Shown one piece after another: positions 22,239 through 33,351 of a DNA stretch of 64,000 nt; the stretch's first letter is position 1, and each line of letters opens with the position of its first letter. Source of the DNA: Ephydatia muelleri (Eukaryota; Porifera; Demospongiae; Spongillida; Spongillidae); NCBI GenBank assembly GCA_013339895.1, contig JABACO010000020.1, positions 1,704,564 to 1,768,563 on the forward strand, written 5' to 3'. Made by a program: the position numbers and the translations under genes. Under the pieces are notes generated by a model that worked only from the letters and a program-made list of their open reading frames with translations, ran no database searches and was not told the DNA's origin.

Positions 22239-23138
22239 GTTATACAGCCTCTTCCAGATCACCTATGGGCACCAATTAACAGAGAAGGTGCAATATCATG
22301 AACACATTCCAAATCCTATTAGCAAGCACAAGCATGCATTATTAACAGCCCAACATCTCTGTACTCAACACATGCTTACCTCCATAAAGCACATCTTTGT
22401 GTGCCAATCTTCAATGACAGGGAAGAACCCTTCTAGTCTTTCATCACCATTCTCTGCATTACACTCCACTCTCTGGCTGCCCCGAATTCGTGCAACGGTC
22501 AGTTGGTCACCCCCCAATGGAATATGGCTGAAAGTGTTGACATGGATGTCAACTGCTGTTGTACCTCCCCCTCCAGTGCAAACATCAATTGTCTGCATGG
22601 TTCGGGTCCTGGGGACATACTTGTGCAGTTCATCTAAAATGTCCACCATATCGTTAAGAACATTCTCATTCTTTAACAGCACTCCCAAAGGCACCTGTGA
22701 ATTTATTAGCAAACCACTTTTAAAGCAATGTTTATATTTTGTATAGGAACATACCACTTCTGATTTTAGAGCCATATTCTTTGAGTACTGGTGTTCGATA
22801 TGATGGTTTGCCATAGCTGATAAAGATTGTAGACCAGGAATATGTTGGACAAACATCCTAGTAACTAGTGTTTCAAAGTTTGAAACTAACTGAAAGTTAT
22901 CCTCTACTGATGGGTAAAAAACATTGAAATCAATGTCCTGTGGGAAAATCATAGTAGCATCAGCACTTAGGTGTTTAAAGCTGATCCTGTCTTTAACAGC
23001 ATAAGCATGGAAATAATGCAGAGAAGAGGTCTGGCTGTTAATTCGCATGTCCCTAGGCTTAACGTTCTTATCAATGTTGTCACCAACCAGCCTAAATCGT
23101 GCACAAGTACCCCGTAGTGTACTCTTTTGTCGCTTCAT
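21235..23138 (-). CDS. DUF6589-type transposase of the Academ-like element
   Basis: Three exons on minus: 23138 to about 22757 (GTATGT donor), about 22695-22380 (GTAAGC donor) and about 22257-21235, joined in phase 0. Exon 1 has GDNIDKNVKPRDMR and SSLHYFHAYAVKDRI, the hallmark GDNxD and SLHWF-like motifs of DUF6589, then LSAMANHHIEHQYSKNM. Exon 2 has VLLKNENVLNDM, GGDQLTVARIRG and ERLEGFFPVIEDWHTKM. Exon 3 has INRRNVISDVTKDL, HLGANKTPQAIVRAGKALG and a basic C-terminus. GDN and GDQ acidic residues are plausible parts of the DDE-like centre (inference). Oddities: a poly-C run of about 46 bases inside exon 3 (22190-22237) would code polyproline, and the usual N-terminal zinc-finger part is missing upstream of 23138. 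Confidence 0.75.
22190..22237. repeat. Poly(G) tract of about 46 bases within transposase exon
   Basis: A plus-strand G run between coding segments for RLYNS and AALGMDAGTLF. Its length decides the downstream frame, so expression of the exon depends on run length. Confidence 0.9.
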
Positions 23139-23529
23139 TCCTAGCGACCCCAGCCTCGCATGCCAAATCGACTAACGCAGCAGCGTTACGCTCTGACTCT
23201 TGACTAGAAAGTAGCCTTCTTTTCTTGGAATCGAGGACGGGAGCAACACAAAGCTTGCAGCGATTCATTAGTGCAAATTTGACACCGAATGACGCGATTT
23301 GACACTTTAGACGTCATATTTATTACATAACATCGACTTCCGTCTGGCACAACTTTTGTTAGGCATTTCACCAGACCCTCTAGAAGCGTAGCGGTGATGT
23401 AATCCATCCGCAGCTGCGGATAGTTGGGTCTGGGTACGAGACTACCAGATACCTGCACCACTCCTCCCTCATCCTCATCATCTAGCACCACCTCTCCTTC
23501 CTCCTCTTATCATTCTAACAACTATTAGG

Positions 23530-24085
23530 AAAACCATAGATACTTATGGGAAAACAACCTTTCTCGACTTTAGTCGGAGTAGGCCAATATGAATAAACAG
23601 CTCGTACGATGGTCCTTGTGTACTGAAATCCAAAAGGAGCGCACCATCAAGAGAAGAACTGTTCACACGCCAGTAGATAGTAGGAACGTCAGTTGAGTCA
23701 GGACACAAGCACATACGATATCCGGCCGTAACAATAACATATAGTTAAATAACAGTTCATGTGACCTCTGGAAGGATAAATGGCAGGGGCACGAGTTACA
23801 ATCTAACGCGTATGACCGACGCGCATGCGTATGGCTAGATCACTAAAATCGACGATAGCCTTAGTTTGGCAGGATTTATGTAAAAGCAATGACCTCACCT
23901 AACTTCCCTACCGGTACAATTAATTAATTTAAAGGCGAAAACAATAATATATATTTTAAAATTAATTAGCTGTTTTAATAACGTGATAAATCTCTAAAGT
24001 GTCTGGTGAGTTTAACGGTGAAATCAGAATTTTTTTAATCACAATTCTAAGCCGAGTTATGCACTGATGTCCACAATTTCTGGAC
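23530..24085. other. No recognised gene
   Basis: AT-rich stretch without supported exons; a block resembling ordinary intergenic DNA. Confidence 0.5.
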
Positions 24086-24639
24086 ATGGCTGCAGTGATC
24101 ACCCTTCTCGTGGTTCCCGTTATGCGCCTATCATTGTTACGTGAGACCCCCCCCCCCCCTGGGGCGAAGTCGGGGATTTGACACGATTTGACACGTGAAT
24201 ATCATTACTGGGCCCCACATTTGACCTAGTCCGGGCATTTGACCTTTCAACACGTGACAGATTTTGTTGTAGAAATGGACGTCGACAAATGGAAATGGAC
24301 ACTTCCAAGGGACAATTGAGTTACTATCAGGCCGCTTTCCATCTGAGTGAAAAATTTGGATAGAACTTAAGTTAGTTGAACTGTGCCACGAAGATAGCAC
24401 ACACACGCACAGACACACCACACACGCAAACACGCACGCACACGGACATGCTGCATCCCACACTAGAAGTTGGCCACACTTCCAAGGGAAAATTGAGGCC
24501 GCTTTCCATCTGAGTGAAAAATTTGGATAGAACTTAAGTTAGTTAAACTGTGCCACGAAGATAGCACACACGCACAGACACACCACACGCATGCAAACAC
24601 GCTCGCACACGCCACGCGCACACAGTCACACACATATGC

Positions 24640-24672
<33 letters not shown>

Positions 24673-25821
24673 GATTAAAAACTATCGTACCGTATTCAAC
24701 TATTGTAGTGAGCCAGATGAAACTACCAGTATTTAAACCGCGTGAGCGAAGACATTTGTTATTATCTCCCGTGGTTTGCTTTTATAAAGGTCAAATCCCT
24801 CCCAATGCCCCAGGGGGTGGTCTCACGACATTTGACCGGTTATTATCCCCCAACCAGGGGCGGTTTGCTTTAATAAAGGTCAAATCCCCAACTGCGCCCC
24901 AGGGGGGGGGGGGGGGGGGTCTCACGTAACAATGATAGGCGCATTACGGTGACGTACAAAAAAAACAGCACGATCATCTCGTCTACCTTCTCCCCATCCG
25001 ACACTCGCATCTTATCCGTCTCCAGCGAGCTATGCCAGGGAGCGAAATTGAACACTCCTACCTCGCTGACCACGGGGGTCACAGCGTCTCTCTACCTACT
25101 CCAGACCAAGCCCAGGTTGGCAAAGGACAACTTCACATTGACGTATACGAAGCCGAATTTAGCGTTGAGCAACAGCTATGAGTATTTGAGTTTTTACATA
25201 TATCCGGGAACGAATTACTCTCTCAGTGCCTGCCTGGGTTCCGGTAGCAGTGCGGTCACCTATCTGGTCATCAAAGGAACCAGCACCTTCAACCAGTGGG
25301 TCGACTCTGGGTCAAGCAATTTAGCATACTCGAACAGCGCGCGCTTATTAACTGCTCTGACCAGCCAGTGCGGTGTCATGGACTCGTTGGATAAGCTCAC
25401 CTTCAATTCGGAGGACGATTACTATTTTATCTTCGATAACATCAACTCCGCTGCCGCTTCCGTCACTTACACCGTGGCATTTGATCGATATGAGTACGTG
25501 CCATCGTCTGAAGTCATAGTTGATAACTGTTCGACGACATTGTCTGCCACTTCCTGCTCGCTTAGTTTCGCTTACAACTCCGGATACACTCTCTTCGTCC
25601 AGACCAGCTCCTCCCCCTTCAGCGACGCAGGAGCGAACGTCAACATTTCCGTAACATGCGACGCACGCGTATGGGTTTACGCCGTGATCGAAGTCAGCAT
25701 GTTCGCGGTGTCTCTGTGCGCCATTCCGATTCTTGCTCTGTTGTACTATGTTATTAAAAAGTACGATGCTTATCTAGCCCACAACGACCGAGCCATATCC
25801 GGTTGTGTAGCCAGTATGTAA
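24086..25821 (+). pseudogene. Gly/His-family membrane protein, split by MITE, lacks PY tail
   Basis: A copy of the family represented intact at 48794-47409. It begins at ATG 24086 within the first membrane segment (MAAVITLLVVPV), so the Gly/His N-terminus is absent, and is cut by a MITE at 24123-24943. Reading resumes at TVTYKKNSTIISS and runs uninterrupted to 25821 through the whole ectodomain (VTYLVIKGTSTFNQW, SEDDYYFIFDN, DRYEYVPSS) and the second membrane segment (VYAVIEVSMFAVSLCAIPI). It ends ISGCVASM, without the Pro-rich PPxY tail. The second part alone is a 290-codon open frame. Codon-level similarity to the intact copy is very high, so the duplication is fairly recent. Confidence 0.75.
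24123..24943. mobile_element. MITE with TTA target duplication (PIF/Harbinger-like)
   Basis: TIRs begin TGCGCCTATCATTGTTACGT and extend about 60 bp, including a C/G tract and ggggatttgac. TTA is present on both sides (24120-24122, 24944-24946), matching the TWA preference of PIF/Harbinger. The interior contains a duplicated block (24301-24420 and 24470-24580) with the centre gccgctttccatctgagtga, then a CA run. There is no ORF of note. Confidence 0.85.
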
Positions 25822-25829
25822 GTAGCACT

Positions 25830-26150
25830 GAAGATTGTAATATGCAGGTGTATGTGTATGAGTTTTAATTGGTATGCAGTGTTGTGCCGATTAGGAGCTA
25901 CCCGTAGTAAGGCTGCATATATTTGCATATGGCGAGAAATTTCAGACGCTCGTTTCATCCGTTAATTTCCCGCGCACGCGCGTCCATTGAAATGAATAAG
26001 CTTCACTTTTGATCACCATGATCAGGGAGAGCAGCTAGTGAAGGTCTACAGACGTCCAATGATGGATTGCATCATAACCTATCAGTATCCGCATGTAACT
26101 CGACGCTACCGGTACCGTAAAAGAAGTTGGTCAAACAAAGATATCTGAAC
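25830..26150. other. 3' flank of the membrane-protein copy
   Basis: Shared with 9150-9340. No coding sequence seen. Confidence 0.6.
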
Positions 26151-26160
26151 CTGCGTCAGC

Positions 26161-28640
26161 AGGTTCAATATAGGATTGATTGAGGAATGATGAATGTCAT
26201 TAAATTTTTTAAATCGCGTCGGGAGGGACAACGGAGAAACGGATCACTTATCTCGTTGCGTACGTTGCAGCAATCGAACGACAACACCAAGATCTACGTT
26301 TTCATGCTAGTATCATGTCATTAAACTATGCGCTTCCAGACAACAAAGAACCTACTTCTCGTGCCCATTCCCCAAAAAATTGTTCGTCGTCGTCGTCTTC
26401 TTCTTCTTCTTCTTCTTCCTTAGGAAGGTATAACTCGAGCTACGAACGGTTTTAAAGAACGACAATAGTACCAATCTCTTCAGAATTTACCGGCACGTTA
26501 TCCTAGCATGTCATTTGGACATATATCACATCTTATTTGATTGCAAGTTCTATGGCCATCTAGCAAGTTCTAGCAAGTTCTTAATAAAATGTATAATTTT
26601 AGGGAGTATAAATACTCCAACAGGCACTATGTTCCTATCGCAGTTTATACTTCGGCTAGTGAAGTTGTTTTTCTAAAAATGCCTTCGCGTAATCAAAAGA
26701 AGAGATCTAAGCAACGAGCGGAATACCTCCAAAAACGAGAAGATATTTTATCACAAGAGAACAAGGCTAAAGCCCGAGCGCGCTACAAGGCCGACCCAGA
26801 AAAGAAGAAGGCCTCTGTACGCGACACCTACAAGGCCGACCCAGAAAAGAAGAAGGCCTCTGTACGCGACACCTACAAGGCCGACCCTGGAAAGAAGAAG
26901 GCCTCTGTACGCGACACCTACAACGCAAATGCTGTATCTAAGCGTGCTGCTAAAAGGCAGCGATATCAAGAGGGCGTCGAGAAGAACCGTGCTGCTAAAA
27001 GGCAGCGATATCAAGAGGACGTCGAGGAGAACCGTGCTGCTAAAAGGCAGCGATATCAAGAGGGCGTCGAGGAGAACCGTGCTGCTAATAGGCGGATATA
27101 CAGGGGCAATTCAGCTACCATTAAGGCAGCTAGAAGGAGTCGGTATTGGAAGGGTCGTAGAACTACCACTACCACCCAAAGGTATGTTATAAATAGCATG
27201 CTGTATGTAGCATTTAAAGTCTAAGGGCTGCTTTCTTACGTGCTAATGTAAGTTGCTCATGGCTTCCTGTCATGCACACATTAACACATTTCTTGTACGC
27301 TTGCATGCATATTATCAGATGTACGTAAGGCCCTGGTAAAGGTCAATGTTTGTACAAAAGGTTATTTGTGCATGCATCTGTGTCTGTTACACATTGTACA
27401 TTAGTTATCTGATGTTGAAAGAAAGGACTACACACGTGTGTATAGTACAAGTCAGTCATGCGCATCCCCACCCCTTGCTGCAGCTGTGTTTAATTGTTAT
27501 CAGATGTACAGTAAGGCTTCCCACAAGTAAAAGTTCCCCCATGTACATGTAAAGGGTCAATCTTTGTTGTTTTAAAGGTCCACTACACTTGTGTACAGAA
27601 GTGTTACCCAAAATTGAGTTGCATGAAAATGAAATAATTCCATGTAATGCGCAATTGGTGAAATGTTTTGATACATGTATAAGGCATAATGTATGGTAAA
27701 ATAAAAGTACTGCAACCCTATCTTCTCCCATATAGTTACTCCCTGTTTGAGCCCAACTCTCGCACACTAGCAGAGTATGGAGTGAGGCTTGAAAAAGCAA
27801 TTCTTAGGGATAGTGAGCTTCTGAGTGAAGTAAACAATGCTTTTTGCAATAGCCATCCATTGCTAGCTCAAAAGGTTGTTACAAGATCTGCCCGTGCAGC
27901 AGTAAGTATAAGATTAGTGCAGATGCATTACTTGCTAAAGCACTCAGTGTACGAAGATCACAGGCAGGGTCACTGCTAAAAACTATCCGTAAGGTTAATG
28001 CAAAGAAGTTGCAAGAGAGTGATATTGTAGTCGGGCATAGGTTTCATACTGCTGGGGCTGAACCTTACTTCTTTGATAATTCGTACACTCACACAAAACA
28101 GCATGGAGCCATTCCAGTAGACCTCAATGGTAGGTGTGTAGTGGCAGAGGAGATAAAGGACAGGGATAAGGTCCCCATGCGCCCTTTGAAATGGAAATGT
28201 ACAAATGAGTGTCGCAAGCTCACTAGTGAAGAAGTAGCAATAGTGTTAAAAACAAATTCATTGTTCCAAAAGTCCATTGTGCACAACTTATACTCTCATG
28301 TTTGCAACAATTATAGCATGGTATATATACATCACAATGGGTAACTGCTGTCATTTACAAAAATAAATTTCCATAGGTGATAGGCCTAGTGGCAGAAGCT
28401 AGATAGTTAACAGCACAATATATCAGATGTGCTAATTTCAACACCACTGCACCTGCATGCACCTCAGGTCATGTGATTGGATGAAATTCTACCAATAGAA
28501 CTTGATTTTAGCACACCTACACACACACACACACACACACTCCACCCCTCCCCCTCAGTATGTGATGGCATGCATGAAAAAGCGACCAATCAGTGAATGG
28601 ACGGATGAAATTAGACCAATAGAATTGTAGCGCATGCGCT
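26161..28640 (+). mobile_element. KADPE-repeat element, copy 3 (most complete coding part)
   Basis: Starts just after gaacctgc-gtca-gcaggttc with caatataggattgattgagg, as in copies 1 and 2. Includes a TTC-rich 5' region, the KADPE ORF, downstream exons and an end region (28450-28640) resembling the ccaatagaattntagc blocks of copies 1 and 2. It lacks the 24 bp minisatellite and foldback hairpin. Confidence 0.6.
26679..28344 (+). CDS. KADPE-repeat mobile-element protein
   Basis: The first exon starts MPSRNQKKRSKQRAEYLQKR and contains three KADPEKKKASVRDTY repeats. It then has units of KRAAKRQRYQEGVEKN-type (three copies) and a basic RRSRYWKGRR tail ending near 27180. A second exon (about 27734-27960) reads YSLFEPNSRTLAEYGVRLEK and KVVTRSARAAVSIRL. 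A third (about 27970-28260) reads ESDIVVGHRFHTAGAEPYFF, PVDLNGRCVVAEEI and MRPLKWKCTNECRKLTSEEV. The last has a CxxxC pair in a conserved H-R-F-H/EPYF block that I know from sponge proteins that continue into helicase-like domains. No such domain follows here. A short phase gap between exons 2 and 3 is unresolved. Function unknown, probably a nucleic-acid-binding accessory of the element. Confidence 0.6.
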
Positions 28641-28699
28641 ATAGCTGCTCTTATTATGGACATGCGCAGTGTTTACACCTGAGGGTATTTAATGACGTG

Positions 28700-28760
28700 C
28701 TGTACGATCTTATTTGATGAAACACTTGGATTGCTACACTGGTGTCAGAAGTGGGATCGG
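28700..28760 (+). other. LTR end and tRNA-Leu-type primer-binding site
   Basis: TGGTGTCAGAAGTGGGAT (28740-28757) is complementary to the 3' end of a metazoan tRNA-Leu and sits one base after tgctaca, a plausible 5' LTR end. The LTR start cannot be placed because upstream DNA merges with KADPE copy 3. Confidence 0.75.
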
Positions 28761-28771
28761 ACCGAATGCTA

Positions 28772-29315
28772 CATGGCCGAGCAGGAAGAGCGGAAGGCTG
28801 TTCGGTTTAGCGCTAGACCGCCCGCTCGGTTTGCTAAGGGCGCTGACTTCAATCTCTGGGTCAAAAGGTTAGAACTGTACTTCAGGGAAGCGAAGGTCCC
28901 GGATAACAAGCGAGGAGAGGAGTTGGTAGCGCTGTTGGAAGACGACGCATTTCGGGTAGTGAGTCAGTCGGGTTTTGTTAGCGGTGACGGGGTGGAGTAT
29001 GAAGAGGTGAAGAAATGTCTGCAGGAGCAGTATGCGCCAAAAGGAGTCGAACTGGAATGGCAGCGCAAACTGCACTCAGCCCACCAGGAGAGACCCGAGA
29101 CCCTGTTAGAATTTTCAGGGCGGTTGCGGATGCTGGCGGACAAGGCTTACCCTTCGTGGTCGGCGGAAAGACGACTTGAAATGGCGCGTGAGCAATTTAT
29201 TCACGGTGTTATCTCTCCTTCTGTGCAGATGAGGCTTTTGAGGAAGCAACCAGAGTCTTTGGAGGCTGCACTTGATTTGGCTAGCCAGTGGGAATCAATG
29301 CGGATGCAGAGATAA
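28772..29315 (+). CDS. Ty3/gypsy-type retrotransposon Gag
   Basis: The ORF is open from 28692, but the Gag most likely starts at the ATG of MAEQEERKAVRF (28772), 15 bp after the primer-binding site. The protein has FAKGADFNLWVKRLELYFRE, a linker, then LQEQYAPKGVELEWQRKLHS and LLEFSGRLRMLADKAYP, the helical capsid-like retrotransposon gag domain. It ends LDLASQWESMRMQR. No zinc knuckle, protease, reverse transcriptase or second LTR follows, so this is a 3'-truncated element. The ORF itself is intact. Confidence 0.82.
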
Positions 29316-30420
29316 TATATAGAGGGATTGGAAACGGATCACGTGCGCCATTCAGTTGCGCGGCTCATGCGAGGTAGTGATAGTCACACCTCTAAACTTG
29401 TGAAAAGGGGCGGAAATCTGCAGAGGTATCGGGAGGATTTTACTTACAAGTATCTGAAGGTAAGTCCATTAATTCAAAGGTCCTTATGAAAAAATTAGTT
29501 GATGTATGTAGATGTCATTTGCATTAGTCAACTTTTTTTATTTGTTGGGTGGGTGTCAAAAAAATGTGATTAAGCATAAAAAATGGCCGATTTTTTTTTT
29601 CCCCACGCAACTGGTTTTGAACTACGCTGACTATATACTTGCTACGGTGCTAAAAATGCTTCTTTCAGGAGATATTGTGTAATGTTCTAGACACAAAATT
29701 CATAGGTTGATTGGTTATAGAGATACGTGCGCCTTGACCGCCTAATTTGCCCACGGGATATTGACAATACTCGGCGATGTAACTGTACTCTGTTTAAAGA
29801 TCTATAAACGTGGAAGGTTGTAGAGTGTAATGGTTGCAACTGCAAGGCTGTAAAGCGCGCTATTATGGCAGTATACCGGTAGTAAGTTGTAACAATAAAT
29901 AGCGCTTCCCGTGTCAGTTGGTGGAAAAAGTGCAGCTGTGTATAGCCATAGTTGTAATAGCCGATTCTATTTAAAAATATCCATTATGATGACACATGCT
30001 TTCGTAGCTGTTTTATTACTTTCATCCCTTCATACTACATGTATGCGTTTTTTTTTTAGGATGGGTAGAAGGAAAATCAGAATTGGACGACGGCATAGGT
30101 ACACAGACCAAAAAAAGAGAAACCCCTTAAGTCTCATGGTTTCCATCCCATGTTGCAACCTGGCTGTGCAAGTATCTACTGGTCTTAGTTTGGTACAATG
30201 TTCTCCCCAACCAAAGAGCTCCCAACTTCACTGTGACAGTCTCTGACCTAACAGTGTCACTTCCTGTGTCATCCTTCTTAAAGGGTTCAGTAGCATCAGT
30301 TACCTTACTTGCTCATCGGTTGAAACTGCATGACTGTGCAATATTTTATTGTGAGGTACTGTTTAGTACATCATGCAGATGACTGCATGCGGCCATGCAA
30401 TGCTACAACTAATTGCACTT
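29316..30420. other. No recognised gene
   Basis: No retrotransposon pol sequence and no supported exons. A 111-codon ORF at 29911-30246 has no recognised pattern. Confidence 0.5.
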
Positions 30421-30575
30421 CGAGCAGACTATGCATGGTTATATAACTGCTATAGTATAACTAAGGCATAACTCGGTATATATATGTATCAACGCACATA
30501 ATTCAATTATGTGCGTTGATACATATACCGAGTTATGCCTTAGTTATACTAGCAATAACCATAGTCTGCTCGCAG
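30420..30575. repeat. Near-perfect hairpin, about 75 bp arms
   Basis: The arm gcagactatgcatggttat through ataactcggtatat is inverted at 30500-30573; the loop is the AT-rich aattcaatt centre. One arm has a small insertion (aactgctatagt vs actagc). Confidence 0.88.
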
Positions 30576-31101
30576 TGTTAGCGTGGATCGTAGATGAATA
30601 TTGGTACCCGCCATATTGCATGCGTGGCAGAATACAGCTGTATTACAAGGCAGCTGGGTGTAAATTGCCAACAGGAATATGCATGGCGGATAGGACGGTC
30701 TACCAATATTCACGAACCTTTGACGAGCTCTATTGTTATTGTGCTCGTGTGTGTTCTGTGATTGTGTTTGTGTGCATTGCTACCCTTCCACGATAGCATG
30801 CAGCGTCGCGCGTGCTACGGATACTATGCAACTTTAAAGTGCCTAGCATGTCGAGGCACTGCATGATACTATAAGCAGTTTCGCTCCGACAACGCCGGTA
30901 TATAGTGACCTTATATGTGTGATAGCAAGCTCCAATCCAGCTGGGCGTTGCGCACGATGGCCGATCCTTGATGCTCCACCCTTTTATATGGAGGACTATA
31001 AAGACTAAAGACGTGATATCATTTCGATAAAAAAATGCATGCAGTAGTGCGGCGCACGTGCATGCACGCCTGCCTCACACACTGCAGGGTAAATCCATGA
31101 A

Positions 31102-31395
31102 CACAAGTAAATAAAAAAACTTCTCTATCGAGAAAAGTGATTTGTTGGATGTAGGATTGGTGGTGCAAAAACAAGGAAACAAGGTACATGCGTACTGTTA
31201 CAGTGGTGTTTGATTGGATTCTACAGTAAACAGTCCTACTTTTGCAAATAAAGAAGCCATTTAGGACTGTTAACTGATTGTTGAATCTAATCAAACCCCA
31301 CTGTAACAGTACTGTACCTTGTTTCCTTGCTTTTTGCACCACCAATCCTACATTCCAACAAATCAATTTCTCGATAGAGAAGTTTTTTAAATTGT
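31102..31395. repeat. Foldback hairpin related to the 41769 type
   Basis: Outer arms share acaagtaaataaaaa, tctctatcgagaaa, taggattg and gtggtgcaaaaa with the hairpins at 801 and 41769, but the inner arms are different (gtactgttacagtggtgtttg). About 130 bp arms. Confidence 0.85.
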
Positions 31396-31399
31396 TCCC

Positions 31400-32168
31400 C
31401 TAATCCGCAGGAGCATTGATAGCGATTAGTTCAAAACAGGAGCGCTGAAATTTCGCTATTCAAGCTTACCACAGCTTGGACTTGGTGTCTTCGTTGTAAT
31501 GTAGCACGCTTGGATTCTGAGTTAATCTTGTTGGTATCCGGGTGCGCTGAGAAGCCCGCTTGGCCTTGTGACGTTCTTCGTGCCGTGCTCGTTTAGTTGC
31601 TTTTTTCCCCTTCTACGGCTCTATGAGTTCGTCTTGATGTCGAGCCTTGCTACCTAAAAAGTATCCTAGGTAGGTAGGTACAGTGACATTTTTTTCAAAT
31701 CGTTATTTAAGGCACATAATATACATCATTGGAAAAAGCAAAAAATATACATTCCAACGATATCTTATGTTTATAGTGATTAGTTTCGTTGCGAGCACCA
31801 CGCTATTCCAAAGATGTAATATGAAATGATCGCGAATGTACGTGAGTTAATGGGAACCGCGAAACAAAAACTGTCCCGGTTGAGTTTATAATCAGTGCAG
31901 AGATGCAACTAAGTGCAAAGACTTAACCAAAACGTTAAGTTACGATGACTCACTCATAACATACAGAGAGATGCATTGAAATCTGCTCCTATAAGTCATT
32001 TACACTTACCATTGGTATTAAAGTTAAGGAAGGTTATTCTGTCAAATTGGTATCATAGCTGTATGCACTGAATTATGGTACAAAGTGGTGAAATATACAC
32101 AAATCACACTAATAGTACAATAATACACAATGCAAAACAAATATCCCATTACAACAACACAACACTAT
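31400..32168. other. No supported gene; possible basic-protein remnant on minus at 31436-31640
   Basis: The minus strand reads KRARHEERHKAKRASQRTR after one stop, a charged pattern like the mobile-element proteins in this window, but too short to assign. Confidence 0.35.
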
Positions 32169-32176
32169 GTACAATG

Positions 32177-33334
32177 TAGGGTGTGTAACCTCCCCTGCAT
32201 AATGAAAATCGATTTTTCCTAATACTTTTAAAACACTAATCGATTTTTCAGGTTTTTTAGAATCTGAAAATCGATTTTTCCGAATAGTTTAAAAAACAAA
32301 ATCGATTTTTCCGAATAGGTTTTCCCAAATTTCCTGCCGAATACCTAGGTTATTCAGGTTATGGTGCTTGTGGAGTGCACACTGAGAAGATAATTTATGT
32401 CTGCACAGAAATCCACCTGGTCTTGCACCCAAACTAGAGCTATGCATGTCAGCTTAAAACACAGAGACATGAAGGTCTACAGTAGCATGTGTTTGCCAAA
32501 TAGTTGTATGTCTTTACCATGGTCTTGTACATATCAATAGTAATGTAAACCTAACCATCCAACCCTAACCACTGAGACCAGACATCACCATTATAACTCA
32601 CCCCACATCACCATCACCTACAATCACGTCCTCCACTTACAATCATCCCACAATACTCCATTCCCGTTCTCGCATATGTGAAATACGATTGCGTAATACT
32701 CTCTAATTCCTCCACATACTCAAACAGAGCGCGCACACTTACTTGATTTGAAGTCTGTCATTTTATTTCACTCGCTAGCGCAGTACTCAGATATGTTCCC
32801 TTCGTACCACTGTACAATAAAACAATGCAATACTAGTACTGGTACATAAATTTATTGCTACTACATATAACCACAACTCGTGGCATATACTAATGAACTT
32901 AGTTACTTACTTGAAGACGACGATAACAGCACTGAGCTAGTACACGCTGTACATTTTGTATCCCAATTAATGCACATTAAATATTTTGTATTATATTACT
33001 ATCTATTTACTCAATTATTGATTGCTTCCGATGTCTTTATGTATGTATAAATAGTAAAAACAACAGTGACGTAGTTATATAGATAGCTCTAATTATGAAA
33101 TACTCAATTAGAAATCATATCCGGATATCAGTATAAAAAGAATAATGGACGAATTGTCGATGCTGGCGACGAATACCTAAGTACCTCCGAATGGAGAAAC
33201 ATAAACCGGTTATTTCTAATAGATAAAATTCACTAATCGATTTTTCCGAGTAATGCTAAGTTGCTATTCGAACGGATAGGTTTTTGCGAATATCCGAATA
33301 ACCCGAATAACCTGATAACCGGTTACACACCCTA
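32177..33334. mobile_element. hAT-like non-autonomous element, perfect 8 bp TSD
   Basis: TIRs TAGGGTGTGTAACC at 32177 and ending 33334, flanked by GTACAATG at 32169-32176 and 33335-33342. Subterminal DNA has several atcgatttttccgaata motifs at both ends (32205-32330 and 33228-33310), probable transposase-binding repeats. No coding region. Confidence 0.9.
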
Positions 33335-33351
33335 GTACAATGCAACATTAT

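Larger units (their letters stand above)
20679..23444. mobile_element. Academ-like DNA transposon (DUF6589 transposase plus RecQ-like helicase)
   Basis: The 100 bp TIRs (20679-20778 and 23345-23444) are essentially identical and start TAGTCTCGTACCCAGACCCA. They are flanked by ccagatacc (20670-20678 and 23445-23453), a 9 bp target duplication that can be read as 11 bp because of edge ambiguity. Inside are a RecQ-like helicase fragment on plus and a DUF6589-type transposase on minus. Helicase-bearing Academ elements (AcademH) have been described in animals and fungi, and this architecture fits them. Identical TIRs point to a recent insertion, yet both genes look truncated, so it probably moved using another copy's proteins. 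Confidence 0.78.
18821..23528 (+). pseudogene. Multi-copy SGDG-type gene, decayed and split by an Academ-like element
   Basis: A member of a large sponge/cnidarian family I recognise by pattern but cannot assign a function to; it may be a domesticated or mobile-element nuclease-fold protein. Exons: 18821-18935 (basic MRQRKRKLEAI, to GTAAGT), 18967-19203 (DKIGVSDAFYQALSM; in-frame TGA near 19181), about 19448-19595 (FSGDGAKFSRTSN, one-base shift just before it), 20040-20112 (NHTRAAIKGCEDYETISKAF), 20166-20240, about 20319-20422 (SHVTPYMRCMVYHVPECIRR, LRTFSGQG) and 20487-20669 (ENHNDDAKRVYF; in-frame TGA near 20570; KRHYTKHNDEYW). The final Ser/Thr-rich tail continues after the inserted element, 23445-23528. 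The central domain normally found between the fourth and fifth of these exons is absent. Two stops, a shift, a deletion and an insertion make it dead. Confidence 0.68.

Noticed and set aside
28560-28738. Complete 5' LTR beginning TGTGATGG
   Set aside because: Part of the proposed LTR matches the 3' region of KADPE elements (ccaatagaatt blocks), so the left border cannot be set; only the LTR end and primer-binding site are reported.
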